DNA from: Adiantum capillus-veneris | Lineage: Eukaryota; Streptophyta; Polypodiopsida; Polypodiales; Pteridaceae | Reading direction: 5' to 3' | NCBI GenBank assembly: GCA_014529385.2 | Contig: CM043963.1 | Location: 105,681,912 to 105,745,911, forward strand | DNA: 64,000 nt | Shown here: piece by piece, positions 12,000 to 22,939 of the stretch | How the letters are laid out: every line of letters starts with the position of its first letter | Numbering within the stretch: the stretch's first letter is position 1 | The notes under the pieces: generated by a model | Told to the model about the DNA's origin: nothing | Seen by the model: only the letters and a program-made list of their open reading frames with translations | The model's database searches: none | Translations under genes and position numbers: made by a program

Positions 12000-12180
12000 A
12001 TGTGCCAGCGATCGGAACGGATGTCATATAGCTTGGCCAAAGCGAGAGCACAGTCATGGGCATCATAGCCGCCCACGCCCAGCAGTTGCAGTCGGCCATG
12101 ACCAAGTAGTGTGAATGCGTGGAGCACAAATGAGTACTTGGCCTTCTCTATTGGATGGACCTGTAGTCATTGGCTGAAGA
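11930..12180 (-). pseudogene. Kelch-repeat protein fragment
   Basis: The minus-strand translation contains LLGVGGYDAHDC followed by LYDIRSDRWHILPSM. These are the GG and Y-D...W...P-M hallmarks of one kelch propeller blade, as in plant F-box/kelch proteins. Only about one blade remains. No F-box is visible, and the flanks (12180-12350) read as frame-shifted proline-rich nonsense. The piece looks more GC-rich than its surroundings, which fits a fragment of a real gene that was copied or captured. The family call rests on a single blade. Confidence 0.5.
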
Positions 12181-12393
12181 TGACATTGAGGCACCAAAAG
12201 ACGATCCACATGTGAGGGTGATGGGAGACCAAGGGTGAGCGCCCCCCTAGAATGAATAGGAGGCGCCCATGGTGGGTAGTTGTTGTGGTCGCAAATTGGA
12301 GGGGGAGGGCCAATGAGAAGGGCCACACGATTCATCATTGAATGAGCCATAATTAACCTTAGGAAAATCAGCCTTGGAGATTTTGCAACGTGT

Positions 12394-12690
12394 GATCTGA
12401 AGCCCTATAGAGCGGCCCTCTATGTATTTTGCTACTGATCATGAACAAGATGGGCTTGGTGAGGCCCATGGATTTTCAAAGCTTGTTAAGGGTGTCTGGA
12501 CTCTACCACCTCTTGCACACCAGCCTCACTCTCCCCACTAGTGATTTGAAGCCCGACATAGCGTCCCTATTTGTATTTACGAGCATGAACATGCAGGGCT
12601 TGTTGAGGCCCATGGGTTTGCAAGGCTTGTAAAGGTTGTTCGGCTCGGCCAGGCTCTACCACCTCTTGCACACCATCCTCACTCTTTCCA
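12394..12690 (+). repeat. About 150-bp tandem duplication
   Basis: TGATCTGAAGCCC at about 12396 and TGATTTGAAGCCC at about 12542 start two diverged units. CTCTACCACCTCTTGCACACC likewise occurs at about 12503 and 12655. No function is seen. Confidence 0.7.
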
Positions 12691-12829
12691 CTCTCCTCAA
12701 ATGAAGCTCTACAAAGCACATTTGTCGAGCTCACCTATGGTACGGATGAATGAAGACAGAATATCTGGGAAAAAAGGGAGGGGGGATGGAGTCATCGTCC
12801 ATGTGCACGCAAACGATGGGGGAGCTCTA

Positions 12830-12830
<1 letters not shown>

Positions 12831-12862
<32 letters not shown>

Positions 12863-13150
12863 TTTTTTCCAGATGTGCAAATAACGTCATGCTTTCGATT
12901 TTTGAAAAGAGATTATTTTTCAAAGGTCATGCTTTCAATTGCTGAGAAGAGCTATCATTTCACCTTTGGAGCCAATGAGGTAGATAACATTGCTCTCGTT
13001 ATTAAAGACCTCTAACATGAGGACTGGGCTTCTATGGGCTAGTGGCATTATGCAAGACACCGATTTGAAAAACAATGGGGGGGTATTATGCAAGACCTCT
13101 AATATGAGGGCTGGGCTCCTATGGTTAGTGGCATTATGCAAGACACCGAT

Positions 13151-13189
<39 letters not shown>

Positions 13190-13269
13190 GCTAGAGCCCC
13201 CCATCATTTGTGTGCATGCAGACGATGGGGGGGCTCCAGCCTCCCCCCCCCCCCCCCCCCCCCCCCCCC
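12831..13269. repeat. G/C homopolymer cluster with duplicated flanks
   Basis: C29 at 12831-12859, G36 at 13153-13188 and C27 at 13243-13269. Between the first two, a segment of about 100 bp (GACCTCTAACATGAGG...GCAAGACACCGATTTG) is tandemly duplicated. The flanks of the C and G tracts share GATGGGGGAGCTCTAGCCCC-like words. The G36 and C27 tracts form an inverted pair about 55 bp apart. Tract lengths may be affected by sequencing. Confidence 0.85.
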
Positions 13270-13389
13270 TCACCCTTTTTTTTTTCAAATCGATTGGGTC
13301 CTCATATTAGAGAGGTCTTTAATAACCAGAGTCCCTTTTTTCTCAGGTCGGCAAGAACAACCCCCCTTTTTTTTGGATCGGTGCAAAAG

Positions 13390-15240
13390 AAACTAAGAGC
13401 TCTAGGCTATTTCATGGCAGTGAGAGCTCTCCAAATGCAATCAACTATGCTTGCATCTTATAGGAATGTTGCAATGCTAATGCTAAAGTTTTTGCACTGC
13501 TTGGGTAGACATGTATGCCAAATGTGGTGTTCTTGAGGAGGTTCCTCTCAAATATTGCCTCCCTTGGAATGCACTGATTGCAAGGTATTTCCTAAAGGCT
13601 AAGAATCTCTGGGCTGTTTTTAGTGGATGACAAGGAATGGAGTCTCTCCAAATGCAATCACCTATGCTTGCATCTTGATGACGTGTGGCATTAGGGAAAA
13701 TACTAATATGGGCATAAGAACTGAAAAGTTGTATGCCAAATGTAATGTACATTAGAAAGCACACAAAGTGCTTGAGGAGGTTTGTCTTTGGGTTGCTATC
13801 TCCTTACACACATTGATTGCAGGTCTGTTGGAGAAACAAATTGAGCTTTCGGCTATGTCAAGGAAGCTATGGGATGTATTATATGGATGCAAAGAGAGGG
13901 CTACAATCACATATGCTTGCACAACATGGATGTCACAGGAGGGAAGGTTTGGGCTATTATCAGCAAATGCAAATTGGAAGTTTTTCTCTAGATTTAGCCA
14001 CTTAAGTCTGCACCTTGAAGCATGAGGGATTGCACAAACTTGTTGACATGGGCAAGAGAATCCACAATGAGACTGCTAGTCTGAGGATGTTGCAAAATTT
14101 TATCGTGCTTGATGGGCCTTGGTTGACATCATGTATGCCAAATTCCACATCCTCACAAAATCACAAAAGATTCTTGACACTTTTGTATCCAGCATATCAT
14201 CATCTGGAGCGGGTTGATTGAGTAATACATTGAAATGCTTGATGATGCCCTTACATAAGCAGAAGAAGTTGATTGACATCCACTCAGGGATGTTATCTCT
14301 CATGGAGCATGTAATGCGAAATCTATGGGCTATCTTTTTCGGATGCAAATAGAGCCTTTCTCCAAATGCAATCACTTATGCTTTCACCATGAACAGAACA
14401 CGTTGGTTGCAATTATATGCCAAAACATGGATGTCGTGTGTTCTTATTCACTAGATGTGAAGAGAAGGCTTCTTGCTAGAGAAAATCGCCTTATCTTCAA
14501 CCGTAAAGTCTTTTGGCCTTACAAAAGACGTTGAAATGGATGAGAACATTCATGATATTGTTGGGGGTTATCGTAGAAATATGTAATTCTTAGCGGTATT
14601 TTGTTTGATATGTATGCCAAATGTGGTGTCCTTATAAGGCACATAAAGTCCTTGATGGGTGTTGTCCCTTGTTGCAACCAATGAGTTGTTTGCAAGAGAT
14701 GACACACAGGAGAGGATACAAGGTGTTGGGTTGTAGGATATAATGAACATTTATATATCAAGAAATATTTATGCTATATTAACCAAGTGTCAACATAAAT
14801 ACTTTGTCCAAATACAAGAACCTATGCTTGCACCTTGAAATCTTGTGACTATACATAAGATCTTCACATGGGTGAAGAATTCACAATGAGATTGCTAGTC
14901 AAAGGCTATTCATGAGACGCTGTGTGCTTTGATTGATATGTATGCCAATGGTGGTGCCCCTATGAAATTAAAAAAAAAGTTCTTGATAAGTTTTGCATAC
15001 AAAATATTACCTCTTCGAACACGTTGAGTGAAGCCATGCGCAACATGGATGTGGCAAGGAAGCTCTAGGATAGATACAAAGTGAGGGTATCTCACTAGAA
15101 AAAGTCTCTTCAAGGTCTGTTATAGGAGGATATGACCAATAAAGGATTGTTGAGGAATCCTTGCATTGTTTTTATTGGATGCAGTAGTTGGACACTCCGC
15201 AAACTACGATCACTTTACTTAGAGTGCTCAAAGAATTGTA
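13390..15240 (+). pseudogene. PPR protein pseudogene (PLS-type modules)
   Basis: The plus strand, across shifting frames, shows recurrent PPR module phrases. SSPNAINYACIL is near 13427. DMYAKCGVLEEV and WNALIA lie near 13505-13590. VSPNAITYACIL is near 13648, KVLEEV near 13767, TITYACTTW near 13900, MGKRIHNE near 14050, SLSPNAITYAF near 14348 and DMYAKCGVL near 14605. CPNTRTYACTLKSC is near 14810, LIDMYA near 14932 and ITLLRVLKE near 15200. PPR proteins are RNA-binding organelle RNA-processing factors. Here stops and indels interrupt every module, so the gene is dead. The start, any transit peptide and any E/DYW tail are not recognisable. Confidence 0.75.
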
Positions 15241-15511
15241 GATTTTAATGTCTGCTAGATGAGGGAAATTGTTTTTTATCACATGAGGAGAAAATTTGGC
15301 ATTATTTCATACAAAGAGCACTACACTTTCATGGTTGACCTTTGCGGGTGGGATTTTTTTTTTTGAGAAAGCTACGAGAGTAATCAAGAGGATGAAATCA
15401 TATGAATATTCTTTAGTCTTGTGTAAAGTTGGAATCCCGAGGAATTCACTATTAGTAATGGAGGGATGCCACCTGCATGCATCCAAATTAGAGAAACCCG
15501 CCTATATACGG

Positions 15512-16380
15512 TGCAAGATTTAATGGTCTAGTAACTTGTGTGTAGTGGAAAATAGCATGAACATAGTGAGCATTTCATTAGAATAGCTTCCTAATGAGAA
15601 TAAAAAGAGTGCTTGGGTGCAGCATAAGTGATAGCCTTCTGACATGTGTCCCCCTTTCCCCTTTTGTGAGAGCTTTAGGTAATTAATAAATGCAATTAAA
15701 CTCTCATTGACCCCTTTGCCTCCTTGCCAATAGGAATCAGGCAAGCCATTGGGCTGCTGAATGCTCATTGGACCCCTTGGGAGACTGTCCAATAGTCTTC
15801 TAGAGAGCTTAATTCTTATCGGTTATTTTATTAAGTGTTTTTAAATTAGCTAAACTAGATTTTCTCTAGCCTAATTCTCATTGGTCCACCTCCAAGGCCA
15901 TCCAATAGGATTTGAGTACACCTTGTGGTCATCTGGGCTAGGGAGCTGACATGTGTCCCTCTTTCCCCTTGTGTACAAATGAAGCTTGTGATTGTGTGTG
16001 TGAGTTTATCTCTCATCCCCTACTTGAAAGGCTTGCCTCCTCCTATGTAGGGATTATGAAGAATTTTTGTGACACACACAAAGCATCCAATTCCCCTAAT
16101 GTTTGACGTTTGGACACAACCTTTGAATTTTGGAACCTTAGCATTTTGGAAGTCTTAATGGGCTGAACCTTAGGGTCTTTTAAGCCCATTGTTGCACGTT
16201 TCTCTTTTGCAGATGGCCCCCCTTTGGATCCCTATTTTCCCTCCTTTGGATCCCTACTGTGGCCAGTCTGCTAGCTTAATCAATATTCTAGGTTTTTCTC
16301 CCCTGCCACTTCCCCATATTAAATAATCATCTTAACATGAGAAAATCATTTAGGAGAATTAGATATTGATTATTATGACA
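15512..16380 (-). repeat. E2 3' LTR, internally deleted
   Basis: On the minus strand it starts TGTCATAATAATC and ends AAATCTTGCA. It aligns to the 5' LTR except that the bases matching 21459-22176 are missing (junction at 15619/15620). The lost part is present in the E5 LTRs, so this is a deletion here rather than an insertion in the other LTR. Confidence 0.92.
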
Positions 16381-16394
16381 TTACCTCTCTCTTG
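16381..16394 (-). other. E2 polypurine tract
   Basis: The minus strand reads CAAGAGAGAGGTAA directly before the LTR start TGTCATAA. The same tract precedes the 3' LTR of E5, as expected for plus-strand DNA priming. Confidence 0.8.
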
Positions 16395-16706
16395 AAATCA
16401 AGATAAAGCATATTCAATAGTCATTTTTCCTAGCAGGTAGAGGATCCCTATGTTACCTTATGACATCATTCCAGAATGGTGACTAGTCCATTTGGCGCTT
16501 GAGAGCCTAAGCTGCCGCAAGCATGTTTGCACATTAGTCCTATCAATCTTTCGTAGTAGAGTGACAAGGTCTACTTGGTATTCGGGAGACGTCGTCTCCA
16601 CAAACTTGATCTAAGCATGCATACTACTTCATTTTTGGACACAATAAAGAAAAAGAGAGTCTTATAAGACAAAAACTTTGGTCATTTTTAACATTTGTAC
16701 ATTTGC

Positions 16707-16925
16707 TTACTCTAGGGAAGCATTGTAAGCATTGACAAGGTTTAGGTTATCATTTAGTTGTATGCCTTGCATCCATCTAGCATCTTCAAAAGGATAATTT
16801 TTAAAATTAATACGATATTGTCGGATAGTCTTACTACCTCTTAGTACCTTGTCTTCATGTCGGAGAATGGACTCGGGCTGCAGCACCTCTTCTTGGTCCT
16901 CGATCTCCGGTGGGTCTTCAATAGT
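16707..16925 (-). pseudogene. E2 chromodomain at the end of pol
   Basis: The minus-strand translation gives ILRHEDKVLRGSKTIRQYR, then INFKNYPFEDARWMQG, ending ...NAYNASLE and a stop at 16707-16709. The YxxxFKxYPxEDAxW pattern is the integrase-linked chromodomain of chromoviruses, which reads histone marks to guide insertion. It is out of frame with the upstream integrase tail (16918-17160), so a frameshift lies near 16.93 kb. Confidence 0.75.
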
Positions 16926-17345
16926 TGGTTCTTGACGGTGGCTCTCCTTTGTAAGGCTTTAATAGGCTCACATGGAAAGCATTGTGTATGATCCAATGAG
17001 TGGGCAACTTGAGTTCATAGGCCATCTCATTGATTGGCCTAAGAATATGAAAGGGACCATAGTACGTTTTGGCTAACTCAGCATAGTACTTTTGGTGTCC
17101 CGTAGGATTCTTGCCCATGGTGTGCCTTAATCGAGCCTTGTAAATTTGAGTAAGACCCAATCATTTTCTTTAAAGGCTTGGGCTCGTCTGTGCTTGTGAG
17201 CAACAGCCTTTTGCCTTTGTTGTGAGATAGAGATAACATCCTTAATCTTTTGGAAAGATTCTTGTAGGTCTCGGCTATACTCATCTGCAAGCGAATATCT
17301 TCCCGTGTACCTTAAGTAGCAAGGGACTTTTTGATCTTCCCTCAA
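16918..17345 (-). pseudogene. E2 integrase C-terminal (GPY/F) region
   Basis: Two frames. 17345-17127 gives EYSRDLQESFQKIKDV, then FKENDWVLLKFTRLD. 17160-16918 gives YYGPFHILRPINEMAYEL followed by PTHWIIHNAFHVSLLKPY. GPF plus HNAFHVSLLKP is the conserved gypsy integrase tail between the catalytic core and the chromodomain. E5 lacks this stretch, so E2 is the better guide to the family here. Confidence 0.82.
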
Positions 17346-18588
17346 TTACCTCAAAAGGTGCTTTTCCCATGGAAGTATGTAAAGTGTTATTGTAGGCATA
17401 CTCCACTAAGGGTAAGTATTTCTCCCATTGGGATCTTTGATCTACTTTTGTTACATAGGATTTTAGTAGATCGAGAATTGTTAGGTTAGCTATTTCACTT
17501 TGGCCATCCGTTTGCGGGTGATAGGCTGAAGAGAAGTTTAGCCTTGTTCCTAAATTCTCAAAGAGACCCTTCCAAAAATTACTAGTCATTCTAGGATCTC
17601 TATCTGACACTATGGACATTGGCAAGCCATGGTACTTGAAGATATGTGAAATGAAGAGGGTTGCCATTTGATGGGCTTTGACAGTCTTTTTGACAGGTAT
17701 AAAATGAGCTTGTTTACTAAACCTGTCTACTATCGTCCATATTCCCATATTCCCATGGATAGACTTAAGCAATCCAAAGATAAAATCCATGGATATGCTC
17801 TCCCATGGTGAATTAGGGATTGGCAAAGGTTGAAGCAATCTAGGTTGCTTCCCTCTATCAAACTTCATCTTTTGGCATACCACACATTTAGAAACATACT
17901 CTTGTATGTTTGCTTTCATGGAAGGCCAATAGAAATATGTTTCAATCCCCTTTAGAGTAGATTGAATCCCTCTATGCCCTGCATAAGGAGGAGCATGAGA
18001 TTCATACATTAATTTCTCACGTAGTGAGCTAGTAACGCATAGTCTATTGCCGTAGAGAAGATAACCATCTTCTAAAGTAAATGGTTCCTCTTTCTTCCCT
18101 AGTGCAAGGGCTGAAATCACATCTCTAAAATCGGAATCAATAGCATACTCATCTATCATAGAAGATAGATCATTGTGAGTTGCTATGGAAACCGCATTCA
18201 CTCTCGGCTGTCTTGAGAGTGCATCGGCTACTTGATTATGCTTGCCAACAATGTGCGCAATGTGAAAATGAAATTGCGATAGAAAGTTTTCCCACATCAT
18301 TTTTTTGGCGGAGAGCTTGGTCTGCGTCATGAAGTACTTAAGACTTTGGTGATTCGTTCGCAAAATGATAGGAGTCCCCAATAAATAGTGCTTCCATGAG
18401 TCTAAGGCATGTAGAACTGCGAGGAGTTCCTTTTCATATATGCCTAGAGCTTGCTCAACAGGGTCTAGCCTTCGACTTTCATAGCCTATGGCGTGCCCTT
18501 CTTGAAGCCAAACAGCTCCAAGGCAATCACCACAAGCATCACATTGGACCTCAAATGGCTTTGAGAGATCCGGTAGTGTAACTTTAAG
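17281..18588 (-). pseudogene. E2 RNase H and integrase core
   Basis: Reading minus, RNase H is visible from about 18588 (FEVQCDACGDCLG, YEKELLAVLHAL). The ORF 18381-17281 continues with ILRTNHQSLKYF and GKHNQVADALSR. Next comes integrase with HAPPYAGHRG, a CVVCQ zinc pair, WTIVDRFSK, VSDRDPRM and TDGQSEIAN, so the D, D, E triad is present. In RNase H the usual RTDH reads RTNH, a loss of an acidic active-site residue compared with E5. The frame breaks again at KIFACR near 17.29 kb. Confidence 0.9.
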
Positions 18589-19860
18589 CTATTTAAAAGC
18601 ATTGTTCTCCTTGGTAGACCATGTGTACCTAACTTTTTTCTTTGTTAGGTCATGTAATGGTCCTGCTATTAGTGAGAAATTTTCTATGAAGCATCTATAG
18701 TATGCGCACATACCTATAAAGCTTCTTAACTCATGAAGATTCCTTGGTTTAGGCCATCCTTTTATTACCTCTAACTTTGATGGATCCATTTGGATGCCAT
18801 CTTTAGAGATAATGTGACCTAAATACTGAATCTCTTGTAAGAAAAATTCACTTTTCTTTCGATTAACATAAAGTTTATTCTCTCTTAGAACTTGAAATAT
18901 TACATGGAGGTGTTGCTTGTGCTCGTCTAATGAATTAGAGTAGATGATGATATCATCAAAGAACACACCAGTAAAGGTTCGGTGAGGCCTGAATAGCTTC
19001 TCCATCAAGCGGTTGAATGTAGCTGGTGCATTGGTCAAGCCAAAAGGCATGACAATGTATTCGTAAAGACCAAACGTAGTGCAAAATGCGGTCTTTACAA
19101 TGTCTTGATCAACTTTCCTTATTTGATGATAGCCACTTTTTAGTTCAATCCTACTGAAGTAGGTGGATCCTTGTAGCTTATCAAATAGGTCTTCTACCCG
19201 TGGAATGGGAAACCTATTCTTGATAGTGATCTTGTTTAGTGCTCTATACTCAACACACATACGATATGTGCCATCTTTCTTTTGCACTAGTAGCACAAGA
19301 GAACAAAATGGAGATGAGCTAGGCCTAACCATGCACTTCTCAATTAACTCATGCACTTGCCACATAATCTCCTCTTGTTGAGCTTGAGAAACTCTATAAG
19401 GAGGTTTGTTAGGCGGTGAACTTCTTGGAAGAAGTTCAATTGCATGGTCATCATTGCCTCGTTTAGGAGGTAACTCACAAGGGATGTCGTCAATAAAGAC
19501 ATCTTGAAACCCCTTGAGAAAATTGGATAACTCTAATTCCTTTTGATTGTGTATATTTTCTTTTGCTAAAACATTAGGTTCATTTTGAGAATATTTAACA
19601 AAAATCATGTACACGGAAATAGAGCTCTTTATTGACTTGTTGAAAGCTTGTGTATGTACAATTGGTATAGTGTTACCCACTTCCTTAGCATCTATATACA
19701 TATCTTTTTCCCTGAACTTAAAGGAGATTCTCCTTTCAGGGAATTTAACATTGGCAGCCATGCGATCAAACCATGGTGCCCCTAGGATTACATCCTCATG
19801 CTTGAGAGGAGAGATAAAGAAGTCCTCTTTGTCCACATAGCTTTGGACATGGAGCCCCAA
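18589..19860 (-). pseudogene. E2 protease tail and reverse transcriptase
   Basis: A 423-codon open stretch. The end of the protease (DVILGAPWFDRMAANVKFP) is followed by a linker and an RT with [46 protein letters not shown] and the catalytic FFDD box, then YLGHIIS and the thumb. Compared with E5, VDYRAL reads VEYRAL and RIDLKSGY reads RIELKSGY. The latter replaces the first catalytic Asp of RT with Glu. It stops at NAFK within the connection domain. Confidence 0.9.
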
Positions 19861-19868
19861 TTTCCCAA

Positions 19869-20213
19869 TTAGGGAGTGACTGAAGCTTCTTGCCCCTTGA
19901 AAGCACTGCTTGTGGCTAGGACATCTCCCATCTCGTAGGCTTGTATGCCTTGCTTGGTGGCCAACTCTATAGATATAAAATTGTGAGTAGAACCAGGGTC
20001 AAAGAGAATAAAAGCATCATGTTCTCTTACCTTTCCCCAAGCATGGCATAGAGGAGATCCTTTGTGGTGAATTTCCTCCTCTTGGATTTTGACCAAGGTA
20101 GCTCTAGGAGGTTCATGGCAGGTGTTCTTTTGGGGACAAGCACGGTACACATACCCTTGCTCGTCGCACTTGAAACAGTGGTTATCGCAAGGATTTCCTA
20201 TGGCCTCCTCCAC
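19869..20213 (-). pseudogene. E2 zinc knuckle and protease start
   Basis: The minus-strand frame gives CFKCDEQGYVYRAC, a CCHC knuckle whose His is replaced by Tyr (E5 has CFKCGEQGHGYRSC). It is followed by AFILFDPGSTHNFIS, the retropepsin active-site region with D-P-G instead of D-S/T-G. A stop separates it from the RT frame at about 19.865 kb. Confidence 0.85.
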
Positions 20214-20932
20214 GCGGCATAGGATTTCCTATGGCCTCTTCTTTTTGATGGTTCAAAGGTTGCATCATCACTTTCTTCAGAAGATGAAGAATTTGAGGAA
20301 GATGGAGAAGAGGGTGACCTCTTTCTTGCCTTTTTCTGTCCTTGATCTTCTTTGTCTTCACCATCACTTTCATAAGAGGAAGAGGATGAAGAACATGGAG
20401 AAGAGGGTGTCCTCTTTCTCGCCTTTTTCTTCTCTTGCTTTTTGTCATCCCTCTTTGAAGTATGGTGTGGAGAAGTATGCGATGGTCTTCTCCGTTTTGG
20501 AGGTGATGGAGAGCGTTTAGCCCGCCGTCTTCGTGGAGGCATCTCCGTCGAGGTGGCAGGAGACTCAATTATTTCTCGTTACTTTGGTGGAGGCTCTTGA
20601 ATTCTCCTAAGAAAAGGGGATACGTCATCAAGGAGAAAATTTCTGAGCCCTTCATATGGATCCTCTTCTTCTTCCCGAATCAGAGAGAGGCCTCTTTTGG
20701 AAGTCTCGCAAGGAGGCTTCCTAGGTGCTCTCTCATCATGGTGGGGAGCTTGGAGAATCCCATGAGCACGAAGTTGCAGTTGCAATTCACTTTGGAGGGA
20801 TGGATTGCCCATGGCTTGTTGAAGCCTAGAAACAAGATAGTTAACAAGCATTGGGACATCATTAGTAGCTTGCTCATTACCAAAATCAAAGTTATCAACA
20901 TTAATTTCACTCTCCTTACTATTTTCAGCCAT
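20214..20932 (-). pseudogene. E2 Gag N-terminus with SR-like segment, capsid deleted
   Basis: The ATG at 20932 opens a Gag matching E5 (NYLVSRLQQAMGNPSLQ). After a single in-frame stop at about 20579, the same frame continues into a basic/Ser-rich segment. It contains PPRRRRAKRSPSPPKRRRPS, then KKARKRTPSSP and KKARKRSPSSPSSSNSSSS, ending RGHRKSYAAWRRP. In E5 the capsid follows this point. Here it is missing, and the sequence joins directly to the zinc knuckle near 20.2 kb. Confidence 0.85.
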
Positions 20933-21336
20933 TCTAACGACTTTTAGGTGTAAAATTTTTAGGTGTACTTTGGCACTTCAAGCCCTAGTTGCTACTCCTC
21001 TTTACCCCCTTAGAAAAAGCACTCAAGCTACTGTACCCGTGGCTCGAATACCATTAATTGCAAGGAATAGAAGAGAGGTTCGTTCAACACCAAAAAAGCA
21101 CCGGCTCTTGTCAAGCTTCTAATAGCTCAATAGTGGTTAATCCGTAGGCAAGCCTTGTAGGACTCCACTATTAAGACCATAGCTCTCGACGGTGATGCCC
21201 CGTTAGATGTACAAAAGGCAGGCGCACTGCAAGGATGAAAAATCCCTATTCTACTTGCTCACATGCAATTAATAGTACCAACCATTTATAGCTACCTTGA
21301 GGACCTCCCTTCTTGAGCAAGAAAATAGAAACCTTG

Positions 21337-21350
21337 TGCTCTGATACCAA
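21337..21350 (-). other. E2 primer-binding site
   Basis: The minus strand reads TTGGTATCAGAGCA directly after the 5' LTR end (...TTGCA), the initiator tRNA-Met type PBS. It is the same as in E5. Confidence 0.9.
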
Positions 21351-22939
21351 TGCAACATTTAATGGTCTAGTAACCTGTGTGTAGTGGAAAATAGCATGAA
21401 CATAGTGAGCATTTCATTAGAATAGCTTCCTAATGAGAATAACAAGAGTGCTTGGGTGGAGAGAGCAAAAAAATGTATAACACCTAGTTAGATAGCATGA
21501 ACAATACTTCAAAAGAGAGAGAAATTAAGCAATTGACAACAGTTGAGGACCGGATTTGCATGGAGCCGGTCCCCCCTCCAAAAGGCTTTGTATTATGGTT
21601 TCTCCCATCAAGAGAGACATTTTACAATACAATTCTTTGTGTTCCTTCAATACTAGCTAGTGCAATGAAGATGGAAACTTCATGCACTAAGCAAAACACT
21701 TATCAAACACAACATCAATTCCCTCATGGTCTCAGACCCAAGACCTCACACACCTTCAAAGATGGTGAGACCTAGCGGGGTATGAGAGTAGATTGAGAGG
21801 AAGAAGGAGTATTCTTACGAGAAAGATGTACATCTCCTCACATAATCACTCATATTAGCATAGCTTAGCTTAATAATTAGCATGGTAGAGGAGATGAGCA
21901 TGCATTGAAGCTTGGCTCTTGGTTGGATTTGAATCACAAAGCCAAGAGTTGTTGGTGTAGGCCTCCCTTCTCACAAGCTTGGAGTAGGTGGTAAGCTTTC
22001 CATTAAAGCTTGAGAAGGATAGAGAGTCTTTTTTGCTTCACACATGAGATTTTGTGAGTGTTTGTGTGATAATCCTTGAAAAAATAAGCCCCCTCTCTCT
22101 CTTGGTCAACCCCCTTGCTAAATACGAATGATACAGCCCTACTTGACATGCCCAGGCCTGGCCAATGGAAATTAAGCAGCATAAGTGACAGCCTTCTGAC
22201 ATGTGTCCCCATGTCCCCTTTTGTGAGAGCTTTAGGTAATTAATAAATGCAATTAAACTCTCATTGGACCCCTTTTCCTCCTTGCCAACAAGAATCACGC
22301 AAGCCATTGGGCTGTTGAATGCTCATTGGACCCCTTGGGAGACTATCCAATAGTCTTCTAGAGAGCTTAATTCTTATTGGTTATTTTATTAAGTGTTTTT
22401 AAATTAGCTAAACTAGATTTTCTCTAGCCTAATTCTCATTGGTCCACCTCCAAGGCCATCCAATAGGATTTGAGTACACCTTGTGGGCATCTGGGCTAGG
22501 GTGCTGACATGTGTCCCTCTTTCCCCTTGTGTACAAATGAAGCTTGTGATTGCGTGTGTGAGTTTCTCTCTCATCCCCTACTTGCAAGGCTTGCCTTCTC
22601 CTATGTAGGGATTATGAAGACTTTTTGTGACACACACAAAGCATCCAATTCCCCTAATGTTTGACCTTTGGATAGAAACTTTGAATTTTGGAACCTTAGC
22701 ATTTTGGAAGTCTTAATGGGCTGAACCTCAGGGTCTTTTAAGCCCATTGTTGCACATTGATCTTTTGCAGATGGCTCCCCCTTTGGATCCCTATTTTCCC
22801 TCCCTTGGATCCCTACTGTGGCCAGTCTGCTAGCTTAACCAATATTCTACCTTTTTCTCCCCTGTCACTTCATCATATTAAATGATCAATTTAACATGAG
22901 AAAATCATTTAGGAGAATTAGATATTGATTATTATGATG
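21351..22939 (-). repeat. E2 5' LTR, full length
   Basis: About 1589 bp. It aligns with the 3' LTR and, more distantly, with the 1625-bp E5 LTRs (for example shared GGAGGGGGGACCGGCTCCA on its minus strand). The outer end reads ...GATG on plus where the 3' LTR has ...GACA, so the terminal dinucleotide has changed and the element end is worn. Confidence 0.9.

Larger units (their letters stand above)
15512..22939 (-). mobile_element. E2: chromovirus (Ty3/gypsy) with both LTRs
   Basis: Minus-strand element bounded by LTRs 21351-22939 (5') and 15512-16380 (3'). The flanking pentamers are TACGG (15507-15511) and TACGA (22940-22944), a near-matching target duplication. The internal order is PBS, gag with a basic/Ser segment, zinc knuckle, protease, RT, RNase H, integrase, chromodomain and PPT. 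It belongs to the same family as E5. It is defective: the capsid is deleted, the RNase H and pol have stops, and the 3' LTR has a 718-bp deletion. Confidence 0.93.

Noticed and set aside
12701-13536. Proline- and glycine-rich frames on both strands
   Set aside because: They come from the C29, G36 and C27 homopolymers and their flanks, not from a proline-rich protein gene.
20089-20947. Plus-strand frames of 116-143 codons
   Set aside because: Shadows of the E2 Gag on the minus strand, where the translation matches E5 Gag.
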